Of a stretch of 16,870 nt of DNA, positions 8,024-15,294 are shown one piece after another. The stretch spans positions 1-16,870 of the forward strand of contig CAZFWJ010000070.1 of NCBI GenBank assembly GCA_964522505.1. The letters run 5' to 3'. Numbering within the stretch: position 1 is the first letter of the stretch; the number at the start of each line of letters is the position of its first letter. The position numbers and the translations under genes are program-made. This DNA comes from GYS-P2D sp964522505. GTDB lineage: Bacteria; Bacteroidota; Bacteroidia; Chitinophagales; Saprospiraceae. The notes below the pieces were generated by a model. That model made no database searches. It saw only the letters and a program-made list of their open reading frames with translations, and had not been told where the DNA came from.

Positions 8024-8529
8024 TTGAAGGGTCGGAGCGTTGGCTCGTAACCTCTCGCTGTCAAGAAATCCCTTAGAGCGTAGCCCGTTCCTGCAGGCCA
8101 GTATTCGGCCTTGTCAAAAGGAACAATCTTATATTCGTCCAGCTCGTCTTCAAGGATGATGTCCTGTGCGGCATCAGCCTTGAGATGATAGGCGATAATG
8201 ATTTGATTCATGCGCTTAAACGAGTAGTGTCCGATGAATGATTGAATCTCGGCGTCTATTCCGAGTTCTTCCTTAACCTCTCGGACTACACAGCGATCGG
8301 GATGCTCGTACTTCTCAAGGAATCCAGTAATGAGTCCAAACCATCCAGGAGGCCATAATCTATTGTGAGCAACAATGACTCGATTGTGACCGTATTCCAC
8401 GACAGCAGCGACTACGGGAGTAGGATTTTGATATTGGACAAAGTTGCAGTCAGCACTTTGACAATAGTTATAACCTAAGTCTCCAATAGCCATTTCAGAA
8501 CGGCATTTCGGGCAATACTTAAACTCCAT
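8020..8529 (-). CDS. Zinc-ribbon Nudix hydrolase
   Basis: A 169-residue cytosolic hydrolase of the Nudix superfamily, which cleaves nucleoside diphosphates linked to another group. The N-terminus carries a zinc ribbon (C6, C9, C23, C28). The Nudix box is complete: G69, E75, R83, E84, V85, E87, E88, G90, I91 fit GX5EX7REUXEEXGU. The NudC signature SQPWPFPxS that marks NADH/RNA-decapping members does not follow the box, so NudC is not supported despite the zinc ribbon; the substrate is open. It lies 21 bases downstream of the TonB-dependent receptor gene on the same strand and is probably the last gene of that operon. Its stop overlaps that of the convergent beta-barrel gene. Confidence 0.92.
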   Translation of the reverse strand: MEFKYCPKCRSEMAIGDLGYNYCQSADCNFVQYQNPTPVVAAVVEYGHNRVIVAHNRLWPPGWFGLITGFLEKYEHPDRCVVREVKEELGIDAEIQSFIGHYSFKRMNQIIIAYHLKADAAQDIILEDELDEYKIVPFDKAEYWPAGTGYALRDFLTARGYEPTLRPFN

Positions 8530-8550
8530 AATAGTATCAATTAGATGACA

Positions 8551-10575
8551 TCAAAACGTCACAGACACCCCACCTACAATCTGTCGATCGGGAGCGGGCT
8601 CATAAAATCTCGAACCAAATGCATTGATTCTGATATTACTAAAGTATTGAGTACCTGTGAGATTAGCGACATTAATAAATGGCGCTATTGTGACTTTAGA
8701 AGTCTGTATCTCATAAGAGCTGTAAAGATTGAGCAAGTTAAAAGACTCTGTATTGATGGAATTCTGGTCATTAACATAGAGGCGTCCCGTAGACAAAAAT
8801 TGCACTCCTATATTAAGACCGAAGTCCAAAGACCAATCACCACTCAGTGTAAATCTATTCTGCGGTATCCCAGGAAGGCTATTACCATTAAGGTCCGAAC
8901 CATTCACTTCAAATTCTTCAAATTGCGCCCTAATATGTCCATAAGTACTTCTCAAAAGAATCTGATCACCTATATTATAATCTATAGCTACTTCAATCCC
9001 TCTTCTTGAGGTGCTACCCGCATTTCTAAAAAAATCTTGATCGGGAAACTGTTCCAGCTCAAATGAAATGATCTCATTCGTGGTATTAACAGTATATAGG
9101 CTCAAGTCTATCTCAAGATTAGATATAGCTGATCTTAATCCCAATTCAACTGTCGTAGCTCGCATAGGTGCCAAGTCTTCATTGAAGCCCTCAGCGCCTT
9201 CTGGATCTGCTGACAGTTCACTAAGCGTAGGCGTCTCAAAGCTGGTAGAAAACTGAGCTCTTACGATGGTTTCAGGAGCTATACGATAGGACAAGCCAAA
9301 ATTGGGATTAAAGCTCGACAACGAAAGATCATCTGAGTTGTCACCATTGGATAGGTTGCGATCATCCACTGTTAGCCTGTTGAGATCATATCGTAGGCCT
9401 CCCTCTATTGACCAGCGATCCAGTTCTACCAGATCGATTAGATAAACACCATAGCTCTGAAAACCCTCTATCTGCGAAAAAACTAAATCTCCTCGCTCAC
9501 CGTCAAGATTCACAAATCGGTCTCTTTCATCACTTTGAATTCCTATATCCACGCCAAGCTGGAAGGTATTGAGGCCTGTATCCCATATAGATTGACTTCT
9601 GAAGGCAGAGCCGATTCCATAATAGGTCCTACTCAGATCAATCAAACCACTAAACCCAAATGGCAACCGCCCTTCAAAATTTCTTCTGCTATAAAATGCA
9701 TAGCTCTCTATAGTCTGGTCATTACCCAGATCAACCCCATGATTGACGCCTAACTTAAAGTGATCTATAGCTTCGCCAGATTGAAAAGTCAGGTTTTGGG
9801 CTCTCGCAGAACGCGGCTCGGTAATAGCTTGTTCGAGATTTATCCCTCCTGGATCATTAGCTGTCGGTGAGTTGGTATAGTTGGCGATTACATCAAGGCG
9901 TTGATTATCAAAGTCAATATTCCATCTACCATTGAGATTAAACGATTGCAATTCACTATTATCTCTATAACCTATGTAGTCTGTATAATTCGCATTGAGG
10001 AGTAGATTAGCAGCACCCAGCTTATGACCAGTGGCGACGTCATATCGTTGCAATCCAAATGAGCCAAATGCAGCCGTTGCTTGTAGATACTCTTCCTTAA
10101 CTTCACGTTGAGTGGTGATATTGATGACGCCTCCAGAGGCGTTACCATACAGCGAGGATGCACCAGACTTCAGTATTTCAATCTGATTGATTGCTGCAAC
10201 ATTGATATTGTCGAGTTGTCCTTGACCATCTGGTGTTGTCTCGGGAATACCGTCAACTATCAGCTTAACTCCTCTTATCCCGAATGCGGATCTCGCACCA
10301 AATCCTCGTATCGAAATCCTTGAGTCTTGAGCGTAGTTAAATCCATTAGTGATGTACAAGCCAGGAACTTCTTCCACATAATCATTGATTGCTGCAGAAT
10401 TGATGGTTAGGTAGCCTATCGGAACAGTCTCGACGGACTTGATAGAAGATTGTAGTTTACCTGGAAGTCGTTCTACCGAGATGAAGACTTCTTCGATAAT
10501 GATCGAGTCTTCATGAATCTGGCCATAAATAGTATTGATTAAGAGCAAGAGCAACACAAGGAACAATAATCTCAT
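8551..10575 (-). CDS. TonB-dependent receptor, YncD/PqqU-like
   Basis: A 674-residue outer-membrane importer energised by TonB. It has a signal peptide (about 1-19), a plug domain (about 40-157) and a beta-barrel ending in Phe (VSVTF). It lacks the N-terminal CarboxypepD-like domain of SusC-type receptors. From memory of E. coli YncD (PqqU, the pyrroloquinoline quinone importer), shared features are the NYAQD motif (80-84), RGFGARSAFGIRG (90-102), VDGIPETTPDGQGQ (107-120), LYGNASGGVINITTQ (142-156), NDPGG (240-244), FETPTLSEL (446-454), the RNAG...RRGIE stretch (517-528) and RFYEPAPDR (656-664). The assignment to this receptor family is firm from these motifs; PQQ as substrate is inferred. 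It starts 2 bases after a c-type cytochrome gene, which fits a link to PQQ-dependent dehydrogenases. Confidence 0.9.
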   Translation of the reverse strand: MRLLFLVLLLLLINTIYGQIHEDSIIIEEVFISVERLPGKLQSSIKSVETVPIGYLTINSAAINDYVEEVPGLYITNGFNYAQDSRISIRGFGARSAFGIRGVKLIVDGIPETTPDGQGQLDNINVAAINQIEILKSGASSLYGNASGGVINITTQREVKEEYLQATAAFGSFGLQRYDVATGHKLGAANLLLNANYTDYIGYRDNSELQSFNLNGRWNIDFDNQRLDVIANYTNSPTANDPGGINLEQAITEPRSARAQNLTFQSGEAIDHFKLGVNHGVDLGNDQTIESYAFYSRRNFEGRLPFGFSGLIDLSRTYYGIGSAFRSQSIWDTGLNTFQLGVDIGIQSDERDRFVNLDGERGDLVFSQIEGFQSYGVYLIDLVELDRWSIEGGLRYDLNRLTVDDRNLSNGDNSDDLSLSSFNPNFGLSYRIAPETIVRAQFSTSFETPTLSELSADPEGAEGFNEDLAPMRATTVELGLRSAISNLEIDLSLYTVNTTNEIISFELEQFPDQDFFRNAGSTSRRGIEVAIDYNIGDQILLRSTYGHIRAQFEEFEVNGSDLNGNSLPGIPQNRFTLSGDWSLDFGLNIGVQFLSTGRLYVNDQNSINTESFNLLNLYSSYEIQTSKVTIAPFINVANLTGTQYFSNIRINAFGSRFYEPAPDRQIVGGVSVTF

Positions 10576-10577
10576 TC

Positions 10578-10949
10578 TTACTTCCTAAGCTCGCCGATAT
10601 ATTCTGCTACAGTTTGAATCTGTTCTTTACTTAATATATCCTTGTATGGAGTCATCAAGCCTTTACCATTGGTGATTTGGTTGATGCGTTCTTCTATGGT
10701 TACTGTGGACGTGGAGAGATCAGTAGCTCCGCTCACAGCAAGCTTCCCATCAGCACCATGACAGATTACACAATATTGTTTGTATACAAGTTTACCCTTT
10801 CGATTACCAGTATTACTAGCAGTTTTATCAGAAGATGTAGTTGACTTTGATTTAGCATTGTTATTTGTTGTAGGAGCCTTCTTATCTCCTCCACAAGCCA
10901 TAAAGCCGATCATGGCTATAAATAGTACAAGGATATTCAGTTTTTTCAT
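10578..10949 (-). CDS. Mono-haem c-type cytochrome lipoprotein
   Basis: A 123-residue periplasmic electron carrier anchored by lipid. The N-terminus has a lipoprotein signal with a lipobox ending at Cys19 (GFMAC-GGDKK), then a low-complexity Asn/Ser/Thr/Lys linker (about 24-52). The cytochrome c domain follows: haem motif CVICH (60-64, axial His64), GADGK next to it, and a probable axial Met99 in GLMTPYKD, ending with the usual C-terminal helix (LSKEQIQTVAEYIGELR). It lies 2 bases upstream of the PqqU-like receptor gene and 50 bases downstream of trxB. A cytochrome of this kind could accept electrons from a PQQ-dependent dehydrogenase, but no such enzyme is in the window. Confidence 0.93.
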   Translation of the reverse strand: MKKLNILVLFIAMIGFMACGGDKKAPTTNNNAKSKSTTSSDKTASNTGNRKGKLVYKQYCVICHGADGKLAVSGATDLSTSTVTIEERINQITNGKGLMTPYKDILSKEQIQTVAEYIGELRK

Positions 10950-10999
10950 AGCACATAAATAGTAAAATGATCTTAAATATTTAGGACAAAAAGTCCAAA

Positions 11000-11935
11000 T
11001 TATATGACCCCTTTTTCAGTTAAGTAACGTTCAGCATCAAGGGCGGCCATACATCCTGTTCCTGCAGCTGTAACTGCTTGGCGATATACCTTGTCGGCAG
11101 CATCACCTGAGGCGAAGACCCCTTCGACATTAGTATATGATGTCCCCGGAGTCACCTTAAGGTATCCCGTTTCATCCATCTTGAGCCATGGCTTGAAGAT
11201 GTCAGTATTTGGTTTGTGGCCTATCGCAACGAAGAACCCCTCTACATCCAGCTGAGACTCTTCCTTAGTTTTATTGTTGATCACCTTCACCCCTGACACC
11301 TCTTCATCACCGAGAATATCCACTGTTTCTGTGTTCCAATGAATCTTGATAGCTTCTGAATCGATCACACGCTGTTGCATGATCTTAGAGGCTCTCATCT
11401 CATCACGGCGAACAAGCATATGGACTTCTGGGCACAACTTAGCCAGGTAGGTCGCTTCCTCAGCCGCAGTATCACCTGCGCCTACTATAGCCACTGATTT
11501 ACCACGGAAGAAAAATCCATCACAAACGGCACAAGCCGACACCCCCTTGTTCATGAGTCTCTGCTCAGAGTCAAGTCCGAGCCACTTAGCACTTGCACCA
11601 GTAGAAATCACGATGCTGTGTGCTTCAAAGAGTTCATCAGACTCAGTCCAGATCTTATGTACTGGACCAGTAAAATCAACCTTAGAAATAAGTTCATACT
11701 TGATCTCTGTATCGAAGCGCTCCGCTTGTTTACGGAATTCATCCATCATCTGTGGACCACCGATGCCGTCAGGATAACCAGGATAGTTCTCTACATCAGT
11801 TGTAATCATCAGCTGCCCACCAGGTTCTTGACCAGTAAATAGCAATGGTTTCATTCCCGCTCTGGCTGCATATATTGCCGCAGTATAACCCGCTGGCCCC
11901 GATCCGATGATGATACAATTTCTTACTGTAGACAT
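11000..11935 (-). CDS. trxB: Thioredoxin-disulfide reductase
   Basis: TrxB uses NADPH through FAD and a redox-active disulfide to reduce thioredoxin in the cytosol. The 311-residue product shows an N-terminal FAD-binding GSGPAG, GQLMITTDVENYPGYP, the active site CAVCDG (here CAVC in place of E. coli CATC), the NADPH-binding GAGDTAAEEA and the C-terminal FAD motif ASGDAAD. The ATG at 11935 (MSTVRNCIIIGSG) is preferred: the longer reading frame begins with TTG at 11983, overlaps the candidate -7 element and adds 16 residues with no family match. It may head an operon with the cytochrome, the TonB-dependent receptor and the Nudix gene. Confidence 0.96.
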   Translation of the reverse strand: MSTVRNCIIIGSGPAGYTAAIYAARAGMKPLLFTGQEPGGQLMITTDVENYPGYPDGIGGPQMMDEFRKQAERFDTEIKYELISKVDFTGPVHKIWTESDELFEAHSIVISTGASAKWLGLDSEQRLMNKGVSACAVCDGFFFRGKSVAIVGAGDTAAEEATYLAKLCPEVHMLVRRDEMRASKIMQQRVIDSEAIKIHWNTETVDILGDEEVSGVKVINNKTKEESQLDVEGFFVAIGHKPNTDIFKPWLKMDETGYLKVTPGTSYTNVEGVFASGDAADKVYRQAVTAAGTGCMAALDAERYLTEKGVI

Positions 11936-11980
11936 ATAAGTGAAATTTTGCTTAATAAAGCTATGGATTCTAAAAGAATG

Positions 11981-11988
11981 CAAAAATA
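11981..11988 (-). promoter_or_regulatory. Candidate -7 element upstream of trxB
   Basis: On the minus strand this reads TATTTTTG (TAnnTTTG), 45 bases before the trxB ATG at 11935. It supports that start over the TTG at 11983, which it overlaps. A second minus-strand match, TAGATTTG, lies at 12102-12095 just after yebC and could be a distal promoter. No clear -33 TTG is seen for either. Confidence 0.42.
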
Positions 11989-12104
11989 GTTTAAAAGAAT
12001 ACTTATGTGCGGCTATCTTTTAAAATATAATTGTTCGGCAGAGAAAATTTTCTGTAGAAGACTCCTACTTGTGTTTCCATTCTCTCTGTGCCAACAAATC
12101 TATC

Positions 12105-12827
12105 CTACGCCAAATTATGGAATACCTTCTGTACATCTTCCTCTTCCTCCATCTTAGCGATGAGCTTGAGGACTTCGTCAGCTTGATCACCAGATAGCTC
12201 CATCATATTCTGAGGGATCCATTCAATCTCTGAGGACTTTACTTCCATCTTGCGATCTTCAAGAGCCTTCTGCATATTACCAAACTCATTGAACGGCACT
12301 CGGATGATCAGCACTTCATTGTCATTGTCGTCGGTACCTGTGCCCAGATCCTCTAATCCATGGTCGATGAGTTCGAGTTCGAGCATCTCCATATCGTGAT
12401 CGGTCGGGTCGAGCTTAAACACCCCCATCTGTGTAAACTGAAAACTCACGCTATTGCTCGTGCCGAGGTTGCCATTACACTTGTTGAATACCGCACGCAC
12501 CTTAGCCACAGTACGGATCGGGTTATCAGTAGCGGTATCTACGAGGATCGCCACACCATGAGGCGCATAGCCCTCATACATCAGCTGCTCATAATCCGAG
12601 GTATCCTTGCCCATGGCACGCTTGATAGCGGACTCGACTTTATCCTTGGGCATGTTGACACCCTTGGCATTTTGCATGGCTCGCCTCAGGGCAGGATTGT
12701 TATCAGGGTCGGGGCCGCCGGCCTTTACAGCGATGTTGATCTCCTTACCTATCCTTGAAAACTGCTTCGCCATACGATCATAGCGAGCAAACATTGATGC
12801 TTTCCTTACCTCAAATATTCTACCCAT
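12105..12827 (-). CDS. YebC/TACO1 family protein
   Basis: A 240-residue cytosolic member of the YebC/PmpR/TACO1 family, long annotated as transcriptional regulators and more recently tied to translation of difficult (for example proline-rich) sequences. Family motifs visible are GGPDPDNNPALRRAM (about 38-52), NMPKDKVESAIKRAMG (about 58-73) and YEGYAPHGVAILV (about 84-96). The common AGHSKW N-terminus is replaced by MGRIFEVRKASMFARYDRMA, a form I know from Bacteroidota members, so it is lineage-typical. It sits between the exonuclease gene (116 bases upstream) and trxB (169 bases downstream), all on one strand, with its own candidate -7 element. Confidence 0.94.
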   Translation of the reverse strand: MGRIFEVRKASMFARYDRMAKQFSRIGKEINIAVKAGGPDPDNNPALRRAMQNAKGVNMPKDKVESAIKRAMGKDTSDYEQLMYEGYAPHGVAILVDTATDNPIRTVAKVRAVFNKCNGNLGTSNSVSFQFTQMGVFKLDPTDHDMEMLELELIDHGLEDLGTGTDDNDNEVLIIRVPFNEFGNMQKALEDRKMEVKSSEIEWIPQNMMELSGDQADEVLKLIAKMEEEEDVQKVFHNLA

Positions 12828-12850
12828 GACAGCTATCTTATTTTTTTATG

Positions 12851-12858
12851 CAAAAATA
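12851..12858 (-). promoter_or_regulatory. Candidate -7 element upstream of yebC
   Basis: Minus-strand TATTTTTG (TAnnTTTG), 23 bases before the yebC ATG, in the AT-rich 116-base gap after the exonuclease gene. It is flanked by the same CTATTTTTGCAT context as the trxB element. No TTG is at the -33 spacing. Confidence 0.42.
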
Positions 12859-12943
12859 GGAGACTTTAGATTTTTATATTCATAGCATGTCCTATACAGC
12901 AACAATTAATGATTCCAAATATTAGAATAGTGCCTGATTATAC

Positions 12944-13693
12944 TCACTCTTCTTCCGAGGTCGGCTGTTCATTACGACGACCACTATTAACACACTTCAA
13001 ATAGACCTCCATAGTTGCACGCACATCTCGCTCGCCATATGCTGCAATGTCATCCAGCCTCCCCGACCAATAAAAGCGTGATACATCCTTACCACTGATC
13101 GAGTCCTTTGGTGACGCTACTCCTAGCACTTGACATAGTAGATCAAGCGAGGTGTAATGCTTATAATCGCCAAACTTCCATAGATCGAGGGTATCGATCA
13201 GATGCGTTGTCTCCCAAGTCTTTGCCCCCATGATATTTAATAAGTTTGGCAGGCGCATCTGATTGATAATCAGTCGGCGGCAGAGAAATGGAATATCAAA
13301 CTCTCTAATATTATGTCCGCAGATATAATGATTGTATCGATCATAGTAGAACTGATGCAGGAGCTCAGAGAACTCTGTCAATAACTCAAATTCATCTTCG
13401 CCTTTAATCGTTCGCAGCCTGAACTCGTGCTCAGGATACTCCCCTCTGATATATCCGATAGAGATACAGATGACTTTGGCATACTCTGCATATATGGCCG
13501 CCTTGTTGTCAAAATAGTCTTGGGCAGTCTTGTTAGCATCCAAATCCGCTTGTGGGAATGAGCGATAGCGCAGATATCGTTGATTCCAGTGATGCTGCAG
13601 ACCATCGTCAAGTTCGTCGTAATCTGAAACTATCGTTGACGTCTCGATATCGATGAATAAAATTCGGTGCAAATTTTGCAAGCTAATTGCCAT
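12944..13693 (-). CDS. PolB-like 3'-5' exonuclease (DEDDy)
   Basis: A 249-residue predicted 3'-5' exonuclease of the type related to the proofreading domain of family B DNA polymerases, as a stand-alone protein. The three Exo motifs are present: FIDIET (D15, E17), CGHNIREFDIPFL (about 125-137, D133) and YGERD (Y219, D223), the last marking the DEDDy subgroup. LIDTLDLWKFG (about 165-175) also fits. No polymerase domain follows. Such proteins are widespread in Bacteroidota and their precise substrate is not known to me; a DNA repair or nucleic-acid turnover role is inferred. It begins the six-gene minus-strand run, diverging from the coiled-coil gene across 103 bases. Confidence 0.9.
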   Translation of the reverse strand: MAISLQNLHRILFIDIETSTIVSDYDELDDGLQHHWNQRYLRYRSFPQADLDANKTAQDYFDNKAAIYAEYAKVICISIGYIRGEYPEHEFRLRTIKGEDEFELLTEFSELLHQFYYDRYNHYICGHNIREFDIPFLCRRLIINQMRLPNLLNIMGAKTWETTHLIDTLDLWKFGDYKHYTSLDLLCQVLGVASPKDSISGKDVSRFYWSGRLDDIAAYGERDVRATMEVYLKCVNSGRRNEQPTSEEE

Positions 13694-13796
13694 AAGTACT
13701 GAAAATTAGGTAATACCCTAATGAAATGCGCCTAAATCAGCACACATATTGTAGTTGCAAACTAAATTTACATTACAGAACTTAAAAAGTAATTAA

Positions 13797-14753
13797 ATGT
13801 CTACTCGAACAATTCTTGGAATCCTCGTTGCCTTGTTGCTATTATCAACGGGCTACTTATTCTACCAAAATTCACAATTGAAGACGGAAAACTCAACTCA
13901 GATAACTGAGATCAACGAGATGCGCAGTACGCAAGCAGAACTTGATGCAGATTATCAAGCAGCTCTTGAAAGCATCGAAAGCATGCGCAGTGACAACACT
14001 GAGCTAAATGCACTGATAGATAATCAGAAAGAAGAGCTTACTGCACAAAAGAAAAAAATCGACGGCTTAATCTGGACTCGTAGAGAGTTAGACAAAGCAA
14101 GAGAAGAGATTACACAGTTTGAATCTCTTACTGCAGGATACTTGGCTCAGATCAATGACCTTAAGTCAAAAACCGAGCAACTCCAATCAGAGAATGCTAC
14201 ATTGGTGAGTACGAACACTACACTCAACGAAAACCTTACAGTTGAAAAACAAACCAATACTGAATTGCAAGAGGCACGTGCTGTACTGGTAAGTGAGAAG
14301 GAGGTGCTAATGGAAGAAAATGCAGACTTATCAGGCATCGTTGATGTCGGATCAGTAATCAAAGTGAACTGGATGAGCTTTAATGGTGGGGACATCAATG
14401 ATGATGGATCTTTCAAAGTGAGAAAACGTACAAAGAAGATGGAAACATTACGTACATGTTTCAGAACTGAGACCAATGTGGTCGTTCCTGCAGGTGACGA
14501 GACATTCTACTTGCGTATCGTGAATCCGAATGGCGAGACATTATCTGCTAATGATAGCGGGTCTGGAGAACTCGTAGACGTTGTTTCAGGCGAGGCTGTT
14601 AGATATACGATGTCTGGTGAATTAACTTATAACAACGAAGATACTGAGGCTTGCATGGACTGGACTCCTTCAACAGAACCAGTAGATGGTGTCTATAATG
14701 TAGAAATCTATAACAAGGGATATAAGGTTGGAACTGGTCAGTTCGAACTATAG
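13797..14753 (+). CDS. Membrane-anchored coiled-coil protein, function unknown
   Basis: A 318-residue protein with one N-terminal membrane segment (about 5-22, ILGILVALLLLSTGYLF), a long Gln/Glu/Thr-rich coiled coil (about 24-180) and a beta-rich C-terminal domain (about 185-318) with two Cys (221 and 286). Membrane topology predicts most of the chain in the periplasm, since few positive charges precede the segment apart from Arg4. The C-terminal domain contains the stretches VIKVNWMSFNGG, FYLRIVNPNGETLS and VYNVEIYNKGYKVGTG, resembling a small carbohydrate- or ligand-binding-like beta sandwich, though I recognise no named family. I think similar proteins occur in other Bacteroidota but cannot name a function. 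It is followed by a strong terminator, so it is probably monocistronic. Confidence 0.85.
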   Translation: MSTRTILGILVALLLLSTGYLFYQNSQLKTENSTQITEINEMRSTQAELDADYQAALESIESMRSDNTELNALIDNQKEELTAQKKKIDGLIWTRRELDKAREEITQFESLTAGYLAQINDLKSKTEQLQSENATLVSTNTTLNENLTVEKQTNTELQEARAVLVSEKEVLMEENADLSGIVDVGSVIKVNWMSFNGGDINDDGSFKVRKRTKKMETLRTCFRTETNVVVPAGDETFYLRIVNPNGETLSANDSGSGELVDVVSGEAVRYTMSGELTYNNEDTEACMDWTPSTEPVDGVYNVEIYNKGYKVGTGQFEL

Positions 14754-14787
14754 GAGAGACAGAGAGTCTTAAAAATCGATTTTAGAT

Positions 14788-14824
14788 AAGCTCTGTTAAG
14801 TGAATACTTAGCAGAGCTTTTTTT
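14788..14824 (+). terminator. Rho-independent terminator after the coiled-coil gene
   Basis: A 14-pair stem (left arm AAGCTCTGTTAAGT, loop GAAT, right arm ACTTAGCAGAGCTT, with one G-U pair) runs directly into seven Ts. It is 35 bases past the stop. The minus strand has no comparable T run, so it acts in the plus direction only. It is the one convincing intrinsic terminator in the window. Confidence 0.88.
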
Positions 14825-14922
14825 ATTTCTCTCCAGTCGAAGAATAAACTAATAATCATCTTGCTTTATTCGAAACCGATCTGTTTATATGATCGTTATT
14901 CTCTCGAACGAATACGTTTCTT

Positions 14923-15294
14923 ATGAGTGACACTTCAGAAAATGTGTTGGTACTTGGCGCCTCAATAAATCCATCTAGATATTCTAACAAAGCTACTAAG
15001 ATGCTTAAGCAATATGATCATAAGCCCATCTTGGTAGGGCGATCTACCGGTACAATTGCTGATGAGCCTATCCATTATGACATCCCAGAAGATGTGCAAA
15101 TCGATACCGTTACCATGTATCTCCGTGATGATATCGGAAATCAATATATCGATGACATCATCGCACTTAAGCCCGATCGAGTCATATTTAACCCGGGGTC
15201 TGAAAGCTCTATAGCTTGCCAACAATTTGCTAAGCACGATATAGAATGTGTAGAAGCATGTACACTTGTGCTATTGCGGACGAATCAGTTCTGA
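14923..15294 (+). CDS. CoA-binding domain protein (YccU-like)
   Basis: A 123-residue cytosolic protein made only of a Rossmann-type CoA-binding domain of the succinyl-CoA-synthetase-alpha type. Motifs are VLVLGASINPSRYS (about 8-21), KPILVGR (about 34-40), and the distal VIFNPGSES (about 87-95) with a late Cys in VEACTLVLL. No catalytic partner domain is present and the cellular role of these stand-alone domains is poorly known. The start ATG has no Shine-Dalgarno sequence. Its TGA stop is immediately followed by the stop of the convergent proline dehydrogenase gene (TGATCA), so the two 3' ends touch. Confidence 0.9.
   Translation: MSDTSENVLVLGASINPSRYSNKATKMLKQYDHKPILVGRSTGTIADEPIHYDIPEDVQIDTVTMYLRDDIGNQYIDDIIALKPDRVIFNPGSESSIACQQFAKHDIECVEACTLVLLRTNQF

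Noticed and set aside
10982..11000. GGAC-AAAAA-GTCC hairpin between trxB and the cytochrome gene
   Set aside because: Only four contiguous pairs and no T run on the minus strand after it, so it would not terminate transcription.
11936..11983. N-terminal extension of trxB from the TTG at 11983
   Set aside because: It overlaps the candidate -7 element, adds 16 residues without family similarity, and the ATG at 11935 gives the standard TrxB start.
12360..12758. Plus-strand open frame of 132 codons opposite yebC
   Set aside because: His- and Arg-rich translation with no recognisable motif, lying entirely antisense to a conserved gene.
13758..13770. Back-to-back -7-like sequences between the exonuclease and coiled-coil genes (TAAATTTA plus, TTAGTTTG minus)
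   Set aside because: Each has one mismatch to TAnnTTTG and neither has a TTG at a suitable distance; in AT-rich DNA this is expected by chance.
14772..14783. Perfect palindrome AAAATCGATTTT before the terminator
   Set aside because: It lies between a stop codon and a terminator, where no operator is expected, and is AT-rich; probably chance.
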